Assembly (NCBI GenBank): GCA_964344765.1 | Contig: CAYFOM010000013.1 | Span: 37,469 to 101,468, forward strand | Direction of reading: 5' to 3' | DNA: 64,000 nucleotides | Source of the DNA: JACNIZ01 sp964344765 | Lineage (GTDB): Bacteria > Planctomycetota > UBA1135 | Program-made: the position numbers and the translations under genes | The notes under the pieces: generated by a model | Told to the model about the DNA's origin: nothing | Seen by the model: only the letters and a program-made list of their open reading frames with translations | Database searches by the model: none | In this document: in pieces, positions 8,406 to 16,643 of the stretch | Layout of the letters: every line of letters starts with the position of its first letter | Position numbering within the stretch: position 1 is the first letter of the stretch

Positions 8406-10589
8406 ATGCTTTTCTCAGCAACACTACTGTTTGCGCAAGTGGCGCAATCTCCGGTCCAAAGTGAATGGACCTTTCCAAATTTAGACGCCCAAGTGGTCGA
8501 ACAGCGTTGGCTGGATCGCGACGCCGGCACCATTCGACGTCAGGCTTGGATGATTCAAGACGGTCACCGCAGCCCGATTAGCGGTGAGCAATTGGATCAA
8601 TTGCGCCGACAGGATCATCTGCTGGGTCATCAAAGCCGCGGCAACATTTCGCCGGACCTATGGCAGGTGCTTGCCGACAGCAACGATCAAGACATCCTCG
8701 AAGTGGTCTTTTGGTTGAAGTGCGACGACTCGCCGGATTGGCGCTTGCACCTGCAAGCCGAGCATCAAGCGGGCGTGGAATTGGAACAAGCTCGCCGCAA
8801 TGCACGTGACGCGGCGGCCGATTTTTTCGCTCCACGCATTCAAGATTTCGCCCAGTGGTGCCAAGCCAATGAAATCGAAGTGCAGCAAACCGTTCCAGGT
8901 TGGCCGGTGGTTTACACCCGCTTGACCGCGGGCCAGGTCAAAGCCGCCGCCGCGCAAGAGTTGGTCGACGAAGCTTATTACTGCTTCCCGGAAACGTTTA
9001 CCGAGCTGGATCACGCCCAAGGCACGATGCGTACGCCGTTGATTTGGGATGGCGGTTTCACGGCGGCCGGCAGTGCGGTCAAAACCATGGTGAATGACGT
9101 CGGTCAGGTCACTAGCAGCAACCCTTATTTGCCGCCGATCGTGGTGATTTACGGTAGTGGAAGCGTCAGCTCGCACGCTTGTGGTGTTGCCGGCAACATT
9201 GCGATGGACCACAGCACCCACAAGGGTGCCGCTTACGGCATTCCGCAGCTGTACAGCGCCGACGGCACCGGCGACTCGGGTGCGCCGCTAAGTTGGAACG
9301 CAGCCATTAACGCCGGCGTCAGCTACGGCAACTGCTCGTGGTGGAACGGCAGCAAAGGTTCGATTGTTTACCTCGATCGTTTCTTTGATTACACGCTGCG
9401 CAATTACTCGATGATGATGTTCAAGTCGACCGGTAACCAAGGCAACTCGTCGACGCCCTACACCACCACGCCGGGTAACGGTTACAACTCGACCAACACC
9501 GGCTCGTACAACGACGGCAACAACACCAATTGGGCCGACGATGCCATGGCAAGTTACTCGTCGTACTGGGATCCGGTAGAAGGCCACGAAAAGCCGGAAG
9601 TTGCCAGCCCAGGTGACGACGTCGACACCGCCGGTACATCGACTTGGTACTATGGCTTTGGCGGTACCTCCTCCGCCAGCCCGCTGACTTGCGGGGTTGC
9701 CACTTTGCTGGCTTCACGCGACAACAGCTTGATGGCGTCGCCGGAGACGCTGAAGGCCATTCTGATGGCGTCGGCATGGCACAACGTCGAAGGCGATGAT
9801 GTGTTGTCGGAAAAAGACGGTGCCGGCGGCATTCATGCAGCCGCAGGTGATTCGGTGGTACGCAACGGCAATTTCCACTCGACCACGCTGACCGCCGCCG
9901 ACTTCGCCAACCCCAACAACGCGTACGACGTGCGCTTCCCGGCCGCCGCCGGCAATGAAGTGCGCTTGTGCGGATTGTGGTTCTCCAAAGCCAACTCGTC
10001 GTACTCCACCGATGTGTTGGAAATGGATTTGGATTTGGTCATTCTCGATCCGTCCGGTGCCACCGTCGCCAGCTCGGCGAATGTGCTGAACGCCTTCGAG
10101 ATTCTGAAGTTCACACCGTCCACCACCGGCTACTACACCGCGCGCTTCGTCAACCAGCGCTTTGACGGCAGCAGTGAAAACTTCGGCGTGGCGTGGTCCA
10201 GCCGCATGGATACGGCGACCAGTGAAGTCAGCCACAGCGGCACACCGCAAATCGGCAACACCGTCACGGTGAACTTTGATTCGCGCTACCAGCCGAACAA
10301 GTTCTACCAGGGTCACATCTCGGCCAACACCATTCCGCAAACGACCATTTTGGGCAACGGCTTCATTCTGCCGTTGAACCAGGATTCGACTTACCTGTGG
10401 TCGGCTTCGTTGCCGGGCTTCAGCGGCACGCTCGACGCTAACGGTCATGGCAGCGCTTCGCTGACCATTCCAAACAACGCCGCGTTGGTCAACCAGACCT
10501 TCTACCTAGCGATGTACACCAAGAACTCGTCGGGTAGCGGCACGATTAACAACGTGTCGTGGGCGCATGCGGTAACAGTGTTGCCGTAA
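8406..10589 (+). CDS. secreted subtilisin-like (S8) serine protease
   Basis: The 727-residue protein begins with a short hydrophobic signal (MLFSATLLFAQVAQS), then a roughly 200-residue propeptide-like region. In the catalytic domain I see the probable Asp231 (MVNDVG), His257 (SSHACGVAGN), oxyanion Asn in STGNQGN, and Ser422 in GTSSASP. The Asp and His motifs are divergent from classical DTG and HGTHVAG. The C-terminal 220 residues are Ser/Thr/Asn-rich beta-structure, perhaps a P-domain or jelly-roll. Probably an exported degradative enzyme. It stands alone between trmH and nhaA. Confidence 0.85.
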   Translation: MLFSATLLFAQVAQSPVQSEWTFPNLDAQVVEQRWLDRDAGTIRRQAWMIQDGHRSPISGEQLDQLRRQDHLLGHQSRGNISPDLWQVLADSNDQDILEVVFWLKCDDSPDWRLHLQAEHQAGVELEQARRNARDAAADFFAPRIQDFAQWCQANEIEVQQTVPGWPVVYTRLTAGQVKAAAAQELVDEAYYCFPETFTELDHAQGTMRTPLIWDGGFTAAGSAVKTMVNDVGQVTSSNPYLPPIVVIYGSGSVSSHACGVAGNIAMDHSTHKGAAYGIPQLYSADGTGDSGAPLSWNAAINAGVSYGNCSWWNGSKGSIVYLDRFFDYTLRNYSMMMFKSTGNQGNSSTPYTTTPGNGYNSTNTGSYNDGNNTNWADDAMASYSSYWDPVEGHEKPEVASPGDDVDTAGTSTWYYGFGGTSSASPLTCGVATLLASRDNSLMASPETLKAILMASAWHNVEGDDVLSEKDGAGGIHAAAGDSVVRNGNFHSTTLTAADFANPNNAYDVRFPAAAGNEVRLCGLWFSKANSSYSTDVLEMDLDLVILDPSGATVASSANVLNAFEILKFTPSTTGYYTARFVNQRFDGSSENFGVAWSSRMDTATSEVSHSGTPQIGNTVTVNFDSRYQPNKFYQGHISANTIPQTTILGNGFILPLNQDSTYLWSASLPGFSGTLDANGHGSASLTIPNNAALVNQTFYLAMYTKNSSGSGTINNVSWAHAVTVLP

Positions 10590-10598
10590 AGCAACAAC

Positions 10599-10619
10599 TC
10601 GGCGCCTAAGCTGCGCCGA
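10599..10619 (+). terminator. hairpin after subtilase gene
   Basis: TCGGCGC and GCGCCGA form a perfect 7-base stem around CTAAGCT, ten bases after the subtilase stop. No T-tract follows, so termination is uncertain. Confidence 0.3.
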
Positions 10620-10640
10620 TCTTGGCGCGTAATTGCGCTT

Positions 10641-11879
10641 TCATTCAGCAGCCGGTTCATCTTGAGCCGGCTGCTTTAATGTTGCCCGCAGCAACACCAT
10701 GCCAATCACGCCGGACAGCAGCGAGCCGATCACGATGCCCAGTCGTTCCAGCCCGAAGAACTCGGTTGCCCCAGCTTCGTAAGCAAGCGAAGCGACAAAC
10801 ATACTCATGGTGAAGCCGATGCCGCAAAGCATCGACGCGCCGTAAAGATGGCTCCAACGCAAGGATTCCGGTCGTTTAGCCAAGCCTAGCTTGACGGCCA
10901 ATGCACACGCCCCCATGACGCCGATTTGCTTGCCGACAAACAGCCCCAATACGATGCCCATCGGCACCGGGTGCATGACGTCGGCCATGGAAAGGTCGAA
11001 CAGCGGAATGCCGGCGTTGGCAAAGGCGAAAACCGGCAATACGCCGAAGGCTACCCACGGCTGCAGCGTGTGCTCCATTTGGTGCAGCATCGAGCGCAAT
11101 TCGCCGGTTTCAGGATCGCGTTTTTCTTCCAACGGGATGAACATTGCCATCACCACGCCGGCCAGCGTTGCGTGCACCCCGGACTTCAACACCGCGATCC
11201 ACAATGCCACGCCGATCACCGTGTAAGCCGCAGGCCGACGCACGTCGAGGCGATTGATAATTGCCAGCGCGGCGATGCAAATCGCAGCGATCACCAGCGA
11301 CGACACCGACAGCTCGGAGGTATAAAAGATCGCGATAATCAGAATTGCGCCAAGGTCGTCAAAGATGGCAACGCCGAGCAAGAAGGCTTTCAGCACCGCC
11401 GGCACTCGATTGCCGAGCAATGACAATACGCCGAGAGCAAAAGCGATATCGGTTGCCGTCGGAATGGCGACGCCGCGCATCGCCGATTCGTCGCCCCAGT
11501 TCATCCAGGCGAAGAACCCCGCCGGCACCACCATGCCGCCGATCGCCGCCACCGCCGGCAGGCTTGCCTGGCTCAAACTCGACAGATGCCCCTCGAGGAT
11601 CTCGCGCTTCAGCTCTAAGCCGACCAGCAGAAAGAAGACTGCCATTAAGCCGTCGTTGATCCACAAGAACATCGGCTTCGCCAATTCGAAGGCCCCGATG
11701 CGGATCTCGACCGGCATATCGAGAAAGGCCGTATACCATTGAGCCAGCGGCGTATTGGCCACGATCATCGCCAGCCCGGCGGCGATCATCAGCAAGATTC
11801 CGGCCGCCCCTTCAAGCCGCAGGAACTCCTGCAACGGCTTTAAAACTTTTTTCTTGGTGTTGATTGGGTGGTGGTTCAT
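10641..11879 (-). CDS. nhaA: Na+/H+ antiporter NhaA
   Basis: This 412-residue inner-membrane protein has about 12 transmembrane segments and strong NhaA motifs: LRLEGAAGILLMIAAGLAMIVANTPLA at TM1, FFLLVGLELKREILEGHLS, AIPTATDIAFALGVL, and the ion-binding pair of aspartates in VAIFDDLGAILIIAIFYT. It exchanges two protons for one sodium ion and handles salt and alkaline stress, which would fit a marine habitat. It is divergent from the ferredoxin reductase gene, with 72 bases between the starts. Confidence 0.97.
   Translation of the reverse strand: MNHHPINTKKKVLKPLQEFLRLEGAAGILLMIAAGLAMIVANTPLAQWYTAFLDMPVEIRIGAFELAKPMFLWINDGLMAVFFLLVGLELKREILEGHLSSLSQASLPAVAAIGGMVVPAGFFAWMNWGDESAMRGVAIPTATDIAFALGVLSLLGNRVPAVLKAFLLGVAIFDDLGAILIIAIFYTSELSVSSLVIAAICIAALAIINRLDVRRPAAYTVIGVALWIAVLKSGVHATLAGVVMAMFIPLEEKRDPETGELRSMLHQMEHTLQPWVAFGVLPVFAFANAGIPLFDLSMADVMHPVPMGIVLGLFVGKQIGVMGACALAVKLGLAKRPESLRWSHLYGASMLCGIGFTMSMFVASLAYEAGATEFFGLERLGIVIGSLLSGVIGMVLLRATLKQPAQDEPAAE
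10647..10679. terminator. bidirectional terminator-like hairpin, subtilase/nhaA
   Basis: AGCAGCCGG (10647-10655) pairs with CCGGCTGCT (10667-10675), extending by a G-U and two pairs to a 5-base loop. TTTAAT follows on the plus strand. It lies within the last codons of nhaA and could end both convergent transcripts. Confidence 0.5.
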
Positions 11880-11951
11880 GGCAGGGACTGATATTTTGCC
11901 AGGGAGTTCTTTGGATTGCCGTCCTAAGAGCTAAAAGTCCCCCCCATCTCC

Positions 11952-12764
11952 ATGACTCAAGAACTTAATGCAATCGTTACCCACCGGGTCGAAGTGGCCT
12001 CGGGATTGATCATCCTGCGAGTCGCGCCGGATGGTTGGGAACTCCCCGAATGGACCGCCGGTCAATTCGCCGTGCTCGGTCTACCGGTAGGCGCACCCCG
12101 GGTGGAGATTGCAGACAAGGAGGATGGCACGCCGGACCCCAAACGCTTGATTCGGCGGGCGTACAGCATCGCCTCTGGATCTGGTGAGCGCGATTACCTG
12201 GAGTTTTACATCACCCTGGTCCATTCCGGGGCGCTGACGCCGCGTCTGTTTTCGCTGCGCCCCGGCGATCACGTCTTCCTCGGCAAGAAGATCTCGGGCA
12301 TGTTCACGCTCGACAAGGTGCCGGAAGATCACAACATTGTGCTGGTCGGCACCGGCACCGGCTTGGCGCCTTATATGAGCATGCTGCGTAGTGAGTTGGA
12401 GATTCGACCGGATCGCCACATCGTGGTCTTCCAGGGCGCGCGGCATAGTTGGGACTTGGGTTATCGCGGCGAATTGACGGCCATGCAACGCATTTCGCCG
12501 ACCTTCCACTACGTGCCCATCATTAGCCGCCCCAAAAATGAGTTGGTGGCTTGGGGTGGCCAGACCGGTTATGTGCAAGATTTGCTCGAGCGCGGCTCTC
12601 TGGAGAACTTCCTCGGCGGCAAACCAACTCCGGACAACACCCACTTTCTGCTGTGCGGCAACCCCGGCATGATTGAAGGAATGATTGAGCGCTTGGCCAG
12701 CGACGGCTTCACCGAGCACAGCAAGAAGAATCCGGGGCAGATCCACGCCGAAAAATACTGGTAG
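11952..12764 (+). CDS. fpr: ferredoxin/flavodoxin-NADP+ reductase
   Basis: The 270-residue flavoprotein has the FAD-binding RAYSIAS motif, the NADP-binding GTGTGLAPYMSMLR loop and LLCGNPGMIEGM. It ends in HAEKYW; a C-terminal aromatic residue stacking on the flavin is typical of the bacterial Fpr (E. coli type) branch. It passes electrons between NADPH and ferredoxin or flavodoxin in the cytoplasm. The start at ATG 11952 is preceded by a pyrimidine-rich stretch rather than a Shine-Dalgarno site. A partner ferredoxin is not in the window; the di-iron desaturases further on would need one. Confidence 0.94.
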   Translation: MTQELNAIVTHRVEVASGLIILRVAPDGWELPEWTAGQFAVLGLPVGAPRVEIADKEDGTPDPKRLIRRAYSIASGSGERDYLEFYITLVHSGALTPRLFSLRPGDHVFLGKKISGMFTLDKVPEDHNIVLVGTGTGLAPYMSMLRSELEIRPDRHIVVFQGARHSWDLGYRGELTAMQRISPTFHYVPIISRPKNELVAWGGQTGYVQDLLERGSLENFLGGKPTPDNTHFLLCGNPGMIEGMIERLASDGFTEHSKKNPGQIHAEKYW

Positions 12765-12812
12765 ACGCTCACCATTGGGCGAAGCGTGGGGCTTGCGCGG
12801 CCTCCTGCCCGA

Positions 12813-13043
12813 TTATGCGGTCGGGTCCTCGTCGGGCTGGAATTGGAAAACTTCTTCCAATGGCACGTCAAAAACCGCGGCGATTTTGAAGGCAAGCTCC
12901 AAGCTAGGCGAATAGCGCGCCTTCTCGATGGCAACGACGGTCTGCCGACTGACGCCAATGGCGTTGGCCAATTGCTGCTGCGTCATTTCATCGGCGTGGA
13001 AGCGCAGGATGCGAAGTCGATTGGAAACGGCGGTTTTAGCCAT
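12813..13043 (-). CDS. XRE-family helix-turn-helix regulator
   Basis: The 76-residue protein is almost entirely a Cro/C1-type HTH: LRILRFHADEMTQQQLANAIGVSRQTVVAIEKARYSPSLELAFKIAAVFDVPLEEVF. This short form, with the QTVVAIEKG-like recognition helix and LEEVFQF ending, is typical of small regulators paired with a membrane protein gene. The gene follows the DUF membrane protein after 32 bases on the same strand. A probable operator lies upstream of that pair. Confidence 0.9.
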   Translation of the reverse strand: MAKTAVSNRLRILRFHADEMTQQQLANAIGVSRQTVVAIEKARYSPSLELAFKIAAVFDVPLEEVFQFQPDEDPTA

Positions 13044-13075
13044 GGCGTTTGTAGGGCGAGGAATGCGCGTGAGCT

Positions 13076-13534
13076 TTAGCCACGGCGGTAACCAACGACT
13101 TGTTGAACGAGGCGGAAGAATTCGGCCACGAACAGGGTGAATAGCAGCAAGTGACCGGCAAAAAGAGGGTGCAGGGTGAAACGGGTGCTGGTGTCCTCGC
13201 CGAGCAGGATTTGCTGCACTAATAGAACCAGAAACGCGGTGATCACGCCGAAGCCGTGCAGCAGATCGCCGAAGCGGGAAGCACGGAGGCGGATGGCCCG
13301 GTCGCGCTCGTCATCGGGCTCGGCCTTGGTGGCGGACGCCAGCACCGTGTGGGTGGCGACCATAACGAGGATCAGAACCACCAGAGCCCCGGTACAGGCC
13401 ACAGCCAGCCGGACCGCATTGAGGGGGTCCTGCGAGCTAATCAGCAGTACGGCGAGGTAAGCAAGGCTGAGAGCCGCCAGCTGCGCCCAGGCGCTGAGTT
13501 CGTTGAATGTTGCTCCGGTTCCTTCGGCGTTCAT
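13076..13534 (-). CDS. four-helix membrane protein paired with XRE regulator
   Basis: About 152 residues with four hydrophobic segments: LAALSLAYLAVLLIS, LAVACTGALVVLILVMVATHTVL, GFGVITAFLVLLVQQILL and LFAGHLLLFTLFVAEFFRLVQQVV. A charged EPDDERDRAIRLRASRFGD loop joins the second and third; an E/D-R-D-x-x-I-x-x-R-x-x-R pattern here is shared with small DUF2178-like proteins encoded beside XRE regulators. Function is unknown. Starts at 13561 and 13534 are both possible; I prefer 13534, because the repeated operator motif then lies outside the coding region. Confidence 0.7.
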   Translation of the reverse strand: MNAEGTGATFNELSAWAQLAALSLAYLAVLLISSQDPLNAVRLAVACTGALVVLILVMVATHTVLASATKAEPDDERDRAIRLRASRFGDLLHGFGVITAFLVLLVQQILLGEDTSTRFTLHPLFAGHLLLFTLFVAEFFRLVQQVVGYRRG

Positions 13535-13541
13535 ATCCGAA

Positions 13542-13582
13542 GTGTAAAGCAAAATCGGCATCGTGTAAAGTTTTCTTTACAC
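13542..13582. promoter_or_regulatory. probable operator of the XRE/membrane-protein pair
   Basis: A perfect palindrome GTGTAAAG-TTTT-CTTTACAC occupies 13563-13582, and a further GTGTAAAG half-site lies at 13542-13549, exactly 21 bases (two helix turns) away. The position just upstream of the two-gene unit suggests autoregulation by the XRE protein. The aldo/keto reductase gene ends 21 bases to the right, so it is not the target. Confidence 0.65.
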
Positions 13583-13602
13583 CGAGTCCAGTCAAGTCGA
13601 CA

Positions 13603-14577
13603 TCAAAGCAGCTTTGCCAGCTTTTCACGGGCCGACGAATCCAGCACCGGGCCCAATCCGGCTGCCATGTTGTCGTCGAGGTGATGCGCTTTGCTGGTCG
13701 CCGGAATCGGCAGAGTTACCGCCTGATGACCGAGAATGAACTTCAAGAACAGCTGCCCCCACGACGCGGCTCCATATTCCGCCGCCCACCCCGGTAATTC
13801 CTTGCCTTTGACCGCGCCGAACAGTTTTCCACGTTCGTAGGGACGCATGACCAGCACACCCACTCCGTGTTCGATGCAGGCAGGCAAAACGCGGCTTTCA
13901 ACGCGCCGATCACCAACCGAATACGGGATTTGAATGAAGTCCAACTCGCCGGTGGCGACCAACTCTTCCACCTTGTTGAAGTCACGCATCTCGGTCACGC
14001 CGATGTAGCGCACTTTGCCTTCGGCCTTCCACTCTCGCAGCGTTTGCAACTGCACCTCCAATCCCACCAAGTTATGCACTTGCATCAAATCAAAGCGCGG
14101 CGTGCCCATCAGCTTTTCACTGCTGTGCATTTGCGCGATGCCGGCCTCGCGGCCTTTGTCGGTCCAAACCTTGGTGGCGTAGAACAAGTCGTCCCGCCCC
14201 ACCGCACGATTCAACACGCCGACGACCTCCTCGCTGCGGCGGTACATCGGCGACGAATCGATCAAGCTCCCACCCCATGCGTAAAAGCGGCGCATGACGT
14301 CAACCAAATTGGCGTTTTCAGCCTTGGGGTCGGCGTCGAAGGTGCGCGACGTTCCTAGCCCGATGACCGGCAACAGTTCGCCACTGCGCGGGATGCGGAC
14401 GCGGCGGATGGCGGTTGGATAGGCGTCGGCATTTGCACCGGTGCCGGCCATGAATTCGGCATCCGTCGTCCGATCCGCAGCGAAGTTGGGGCGGCTATTG
14501 CCTGCTATGGAGCTGCCGCCGAGAGCTAGGGCGCCGGCTGCGGCGAGGAATGTTCTGCGATTGGAATCGGAGGTCAT
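13603..14577 (-). CDS. Tat-exported aldo/keto reductase
   Basis: The N-terminus MTSDSNRRTFLAAAGALALGGSSIAG is a twin-arginine signal (NRRTFL plus hydrophobic core). The remaining TIM barrel looks like an aldo/keto reductase: LPVIGLGTSRTFD, GGSLIDSSPMYRRSEEVVG (Asp and Tyr of the tetrad), DLFYATKVW (Lys), LMQVHNL (His), and YIGVTEMRDF. Tat export suggests folding with NADPH in the cytoplasm and a periplasmic job, an arrangement seen in several planctomycete and proteobacterial homologues. Substrate is unknown. Confidence 0.87.
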   Translation of the reverse strand: MTSDSNRRTFLAAAGALALGGSSIAGNSRPNFAADRTTDAEFMAGTGANADAYPTAIRRVRIPRSGELLPVIGLGTSRTFDADPKAENANLVDVMRRFYAWGGSLIDSSPMYRRSEEVVGVLNRAVGRDDLFYATKVWTDKGREAGIAQMHSSEKLMGTPRFDLMQVHNLVGLEVQLQTLREWKAEGKVRYIGVTEMRDFNKVEELVATGELDFIQIPYSVGDRRVESRVLPACIEHGVGVLVMRPYERGKLFGAVKGKELPGWAAEYGAASWGQLFLKFILGHQAVTLPIPATSKAHHLDDNMAAGLGPVLDSSAREKLAKLL

Positions 14578-14679
14578 GAATCGAGTCTAGCAGAGGCGGC
14601 TAGCATCACCTATAAGCCGTCAGCCAGCCTCAAAAGCGGCGCTAAAATACCCGAACCCCCTGATTTCCCCGTAAATCGA

Positions 14680-15630
14680 ATGTTCTTCACCCACCTCACA
14701 ACCCAAGAAGGCGCCGACGCCCCAACTCAGGAAGGTACCGAGACTGCTGTTACCGAAACCGCAGGTCAAACCCCTGAAACCGAAACGGGCGGCGACCTGA
14801 TGCCGACCAATTTGGAAGAAGCCACCGAAATGATGGTGGCTTTCAAGAACTGGGCGATTGCCTTCGCGCCATCCCTGGTCGGTGCAATCCTGACCCTGTT
14901 CATCGGTCTTTGGATTTCCAAGATGCTGGCTCGCGGCGTCGAGAAGGGACTTGGCAAAGCCAACATGGACCCGATGCTCGGCGGCTTCATGGCGAAGTTG
15001 GTCAAGATGATCCTGACTGCCGTGGTGTTGATCTCGGTTGTCGATCAACTGGGCGTCGAAACCACGTCGTTTGCTGCGATCTTGGCGGCCGCAGGTTTTG
15101 CCATCGGCATGGCCTTGTCCGGCACCCTGGGCAACTTTGCCGCCGGCGTGATGATTTTGCTGTTCCGTCCGTTTAAGACCGGACACTTTGTTGAAGTCGC
15201 AGGACATGCCGGCGTGGTTGAGAACATCAACGTGTTCATGACTGAGATGCGCACCGGCGATAACAAGCAGATCTTGATTCCCAACTCCGAGATCACTGCC
15301 GGCAGTATTACCAACTACTCGGCCAAAGATACTCGCCGCGTGGATTTGGTGATCGGCATCTCCTACGACGATGACATCAAGAAGGCGCACGAGGTGTTGA
15401 ACCGCATTTTGGATGAAGACGAGCGCGTACTGAAGGATCCGGCCTGGACCGTTGCCGTATCTGAGTTGGGTGCCGATAGCGTCAACTTCGTGGTGCGTCC
15501 GTGGGTCAAGAGCGGCGATTATTGGCCGACTTACTTCGGCCTGACGGAAACCATCAAGCTGACCTTCGACAAAGAAGGGCTCAACTTCCCGTACCCGCAG
15601 CGCGACGTACACCTGTACCAGCAGAGCTAG
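14680..15630 (+). CDS. MscS-family small-conductance mechanosensitive channel
   Basis: After a 40-residue Thr/Glu-rich N-terminus, the 316-residue protein shows three membrane segments: FAPSLVGAILTLFIGLWISKML, LVKMILTAVVLISVVDQLG, and the pore helix AAAGFAIGMALSGTLGNFAAGVMILLFRPF with its small-residue packing. The MscS beta domain (FKTGHFVEVAGHAGVVENINVFMTEMRTGDNKQILIPNSEI) and a C-terminal alpha/beta domain follow. It relieves hypo-osmotic pressure. A start at Met41 (MPTNLEE) is possible. A strong terminator follows. Confidence 0.93.
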   Translation: MFFTHLTTQEGADAPTQEGTETAVTETAGQTPETETGGDLMPTNLEEATEMMVAFKNWAIAFAPSLVGAILTLFIGLWISKMLARGVEKGLGKANMDPMLGGFMAKLVKMILTAVVLISVVDQLGVETTSFAAILAAAGFAIGMALSGTLGNFAAGVMILLFRPFKTGHFVEVAGHAGVVENINVFMTEMRTGDNKQILIPNSEITAGSITNYSAKDTRRVDLVIGISYDDDIKKAHEVLNRILDEDERVLKDPAWTVAVSELGADSVNFVVRPWVKSGDYWPTYFGLTETIKLTFDKEGLNFPYPQRDVHLYQQS

Positions 15631-15649
15631 GGAGCTCCCCCTTGCGCAA

Positions 15650-15686
15650 ATGGGTTTGGGGTCATCCCCAAACCCATCTTTTTTGG
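15650..15686 (+). terminator. rho-independent terminator of mscS
   Basis: ATGGGTTTGGGG (15650-15661) and CCCCAAACCCAT (15666-15677) form a perfect 12-base stem with loop TCAT, followed by CTTTTTT. This is the clearest intrinsic terminator in the window. Confidence 0.9.
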
Positions 15687-15712
15687 CGGCAAACGCGAAT
15701 TTGTCGCATTTG

Positions 15713-15725
15713 TGATAGACTATCA
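15713..15725. promoter_or_regulatory. candidate Fur/PerR-type operator
   Basis: TGATAGACTATCA is a perfect 13-base palindrome (TGATAG-A-CTATCA) located seven bases before the GTG start of the Fur-family gene. Fur-family proteins bind AT-rich inverted repeats of this geometry and commonly autoregulate. Confidence 0.55.
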
Positions 15726-15731
15726 GCAACC

Positions 15732-16154
15732 GTGGAGAATCTAATCGTCAGCTTCGAGAGCGAATGCCGTGACCTCGGCGTGCCGTTCACGCTGCAGCGC
15801 CGGGCGATCGCCCAGGTGGTGTTGGCTGCCAAAGACCACCCCACCGCCGACGAAATCCACGACCGCCTGGAAGATGATTTCCGCGGCATCTCGCGTGCGA
15901 CGGTATTCCGCACGCTCGAGACCTTCGCTCAGTTGGGATTGATTCGGCGCGTGCCCCACCCTGGGTCGGCAGCGCGTTTTGATGGCCGCACCGATCGCCA
16001 CCATCACTTGATTTGTGATGAATGCGGCAAGATCCGCGACTTGGAAGACTCGTCGTTGGACGATCTGCCGGTCAACGTAAAAAGCCGCCAAGGCTTTCGC
16101 ATCAGCGACTTTTCGGTTCAGCTGCGCGGCGTCTGCGGCGAGTGCGCAGGCTGA
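15732..16154 (+). CDS. Fur-family metal/peroxide-responsive repressor (PerR-like)
   Basis: About 140 residues from GTG 15732, with the winged helix (TADEIHDRLEDDFRGISRATVFRTLETFAQLGLI), the metal-binding DRHHHLICDECGKIRDLE segment, and a second CxxC (CGEC) at the C-terminus, giving the structural Cys4 zinc site. An open frame runs farther upstream but overlaps the mscS terminator and lacks similarity. The catalase gene lies 490 bases downstream on the same strand, which favours a PerR-like peroxide role over iron uptake control. A palindromic site overlaps its promoter. Confidence 0.88.
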   Translation: MENLIVSFESECRDLGVPFTLQRRAIAQVVLAAKDHPTADEIHDRLEDDFRGISRATVFRTLETFAQLGLIRRVPHPGSAARFDGRTDRHHHLICDECGKIRDLEDSSLDDLPVNVKSRQGFRISDFSVQLRGVCGECAG

Positions 16155-16172
16155 GCTGAGGCATCCGGCGGT

Positions 16173-16550
16173 TTACTGACCGTCGCCGTCGGGAGTTTCT
16201 TCCTCTTCCGGCTGACCAGCGTCGTCGGGATTGAGATCGGATTTGCCCATCTCCTCCTCGACCTTCTCACGGCCTTTTTTGACCAGATCCTTGCCTTGCT
16301 CAAGGCCCTGCTTGGTCTTGTCGCGCACAAAGTTATTGGTCTTCTCGGGCCCGTAGATGAAGTACGAGGCCACCAGAGCGATCACGCCGAGGCCGAGGAT
16401 GACCATAAAGACCTTCAGGCTCTTGCGTAACAGCCAGAGCATGACCACCAGAATCACCAATACCGACACCGCGCCCAGCGCCGGATTGGCTTGAATCCAC
16501 TCGACGTAACGGGTGAGGAAAGGAGGGAGGGTGATCGCGACCATGGCCAA
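16173..16550 (-). CDS. small membrane protein with acidic C-terminal tail
   Basis: The 125-residue protein has two adjacent hydrophobic segments (ALGAVSVLVILVVMLWLL and VFMVILGLGVIALVASYFIYG), then a charged amphipathic helix (KTNNFVRDKTKQGLEQGKDLVKKGREKVEEEMGK) and a Glu/Asp/Pro tail. I do not recognise a family. It lies between the Fur-type regulator and catalase on the opposite strand, so it is divergent from catalase, with 93 bases between the starts. The second Met (MVAITL) is an equally good start. Confidence 0.65.
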   Translation of the reverse strand: MAMVAITLPPFLTRYVEWIQANPALGAVSVLVILVVMLWLLRKSLKVFMVILGLGVIALVASYFIYGPEKTNNFVRDKTKQGLEQGKDLVKKGREKVEEEMGKSDLNPDDAGQPEEEETPDGDGQ

Positions 16551-16643
16551 ATTCTAAGCTTTCGGCGCCGCGCCGCCTTGCCGCCGCCGGATTGGAATTA
16601 ATTTCCGGTTGCGACATTATCTCATTCGGGATATCATCCAGGC

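Noticed and set aside
14620..15729. 369-residue minus-strand open frame over mscS
   Set aside because: It is the antisense shadow of mscS and covers a strong terminator.
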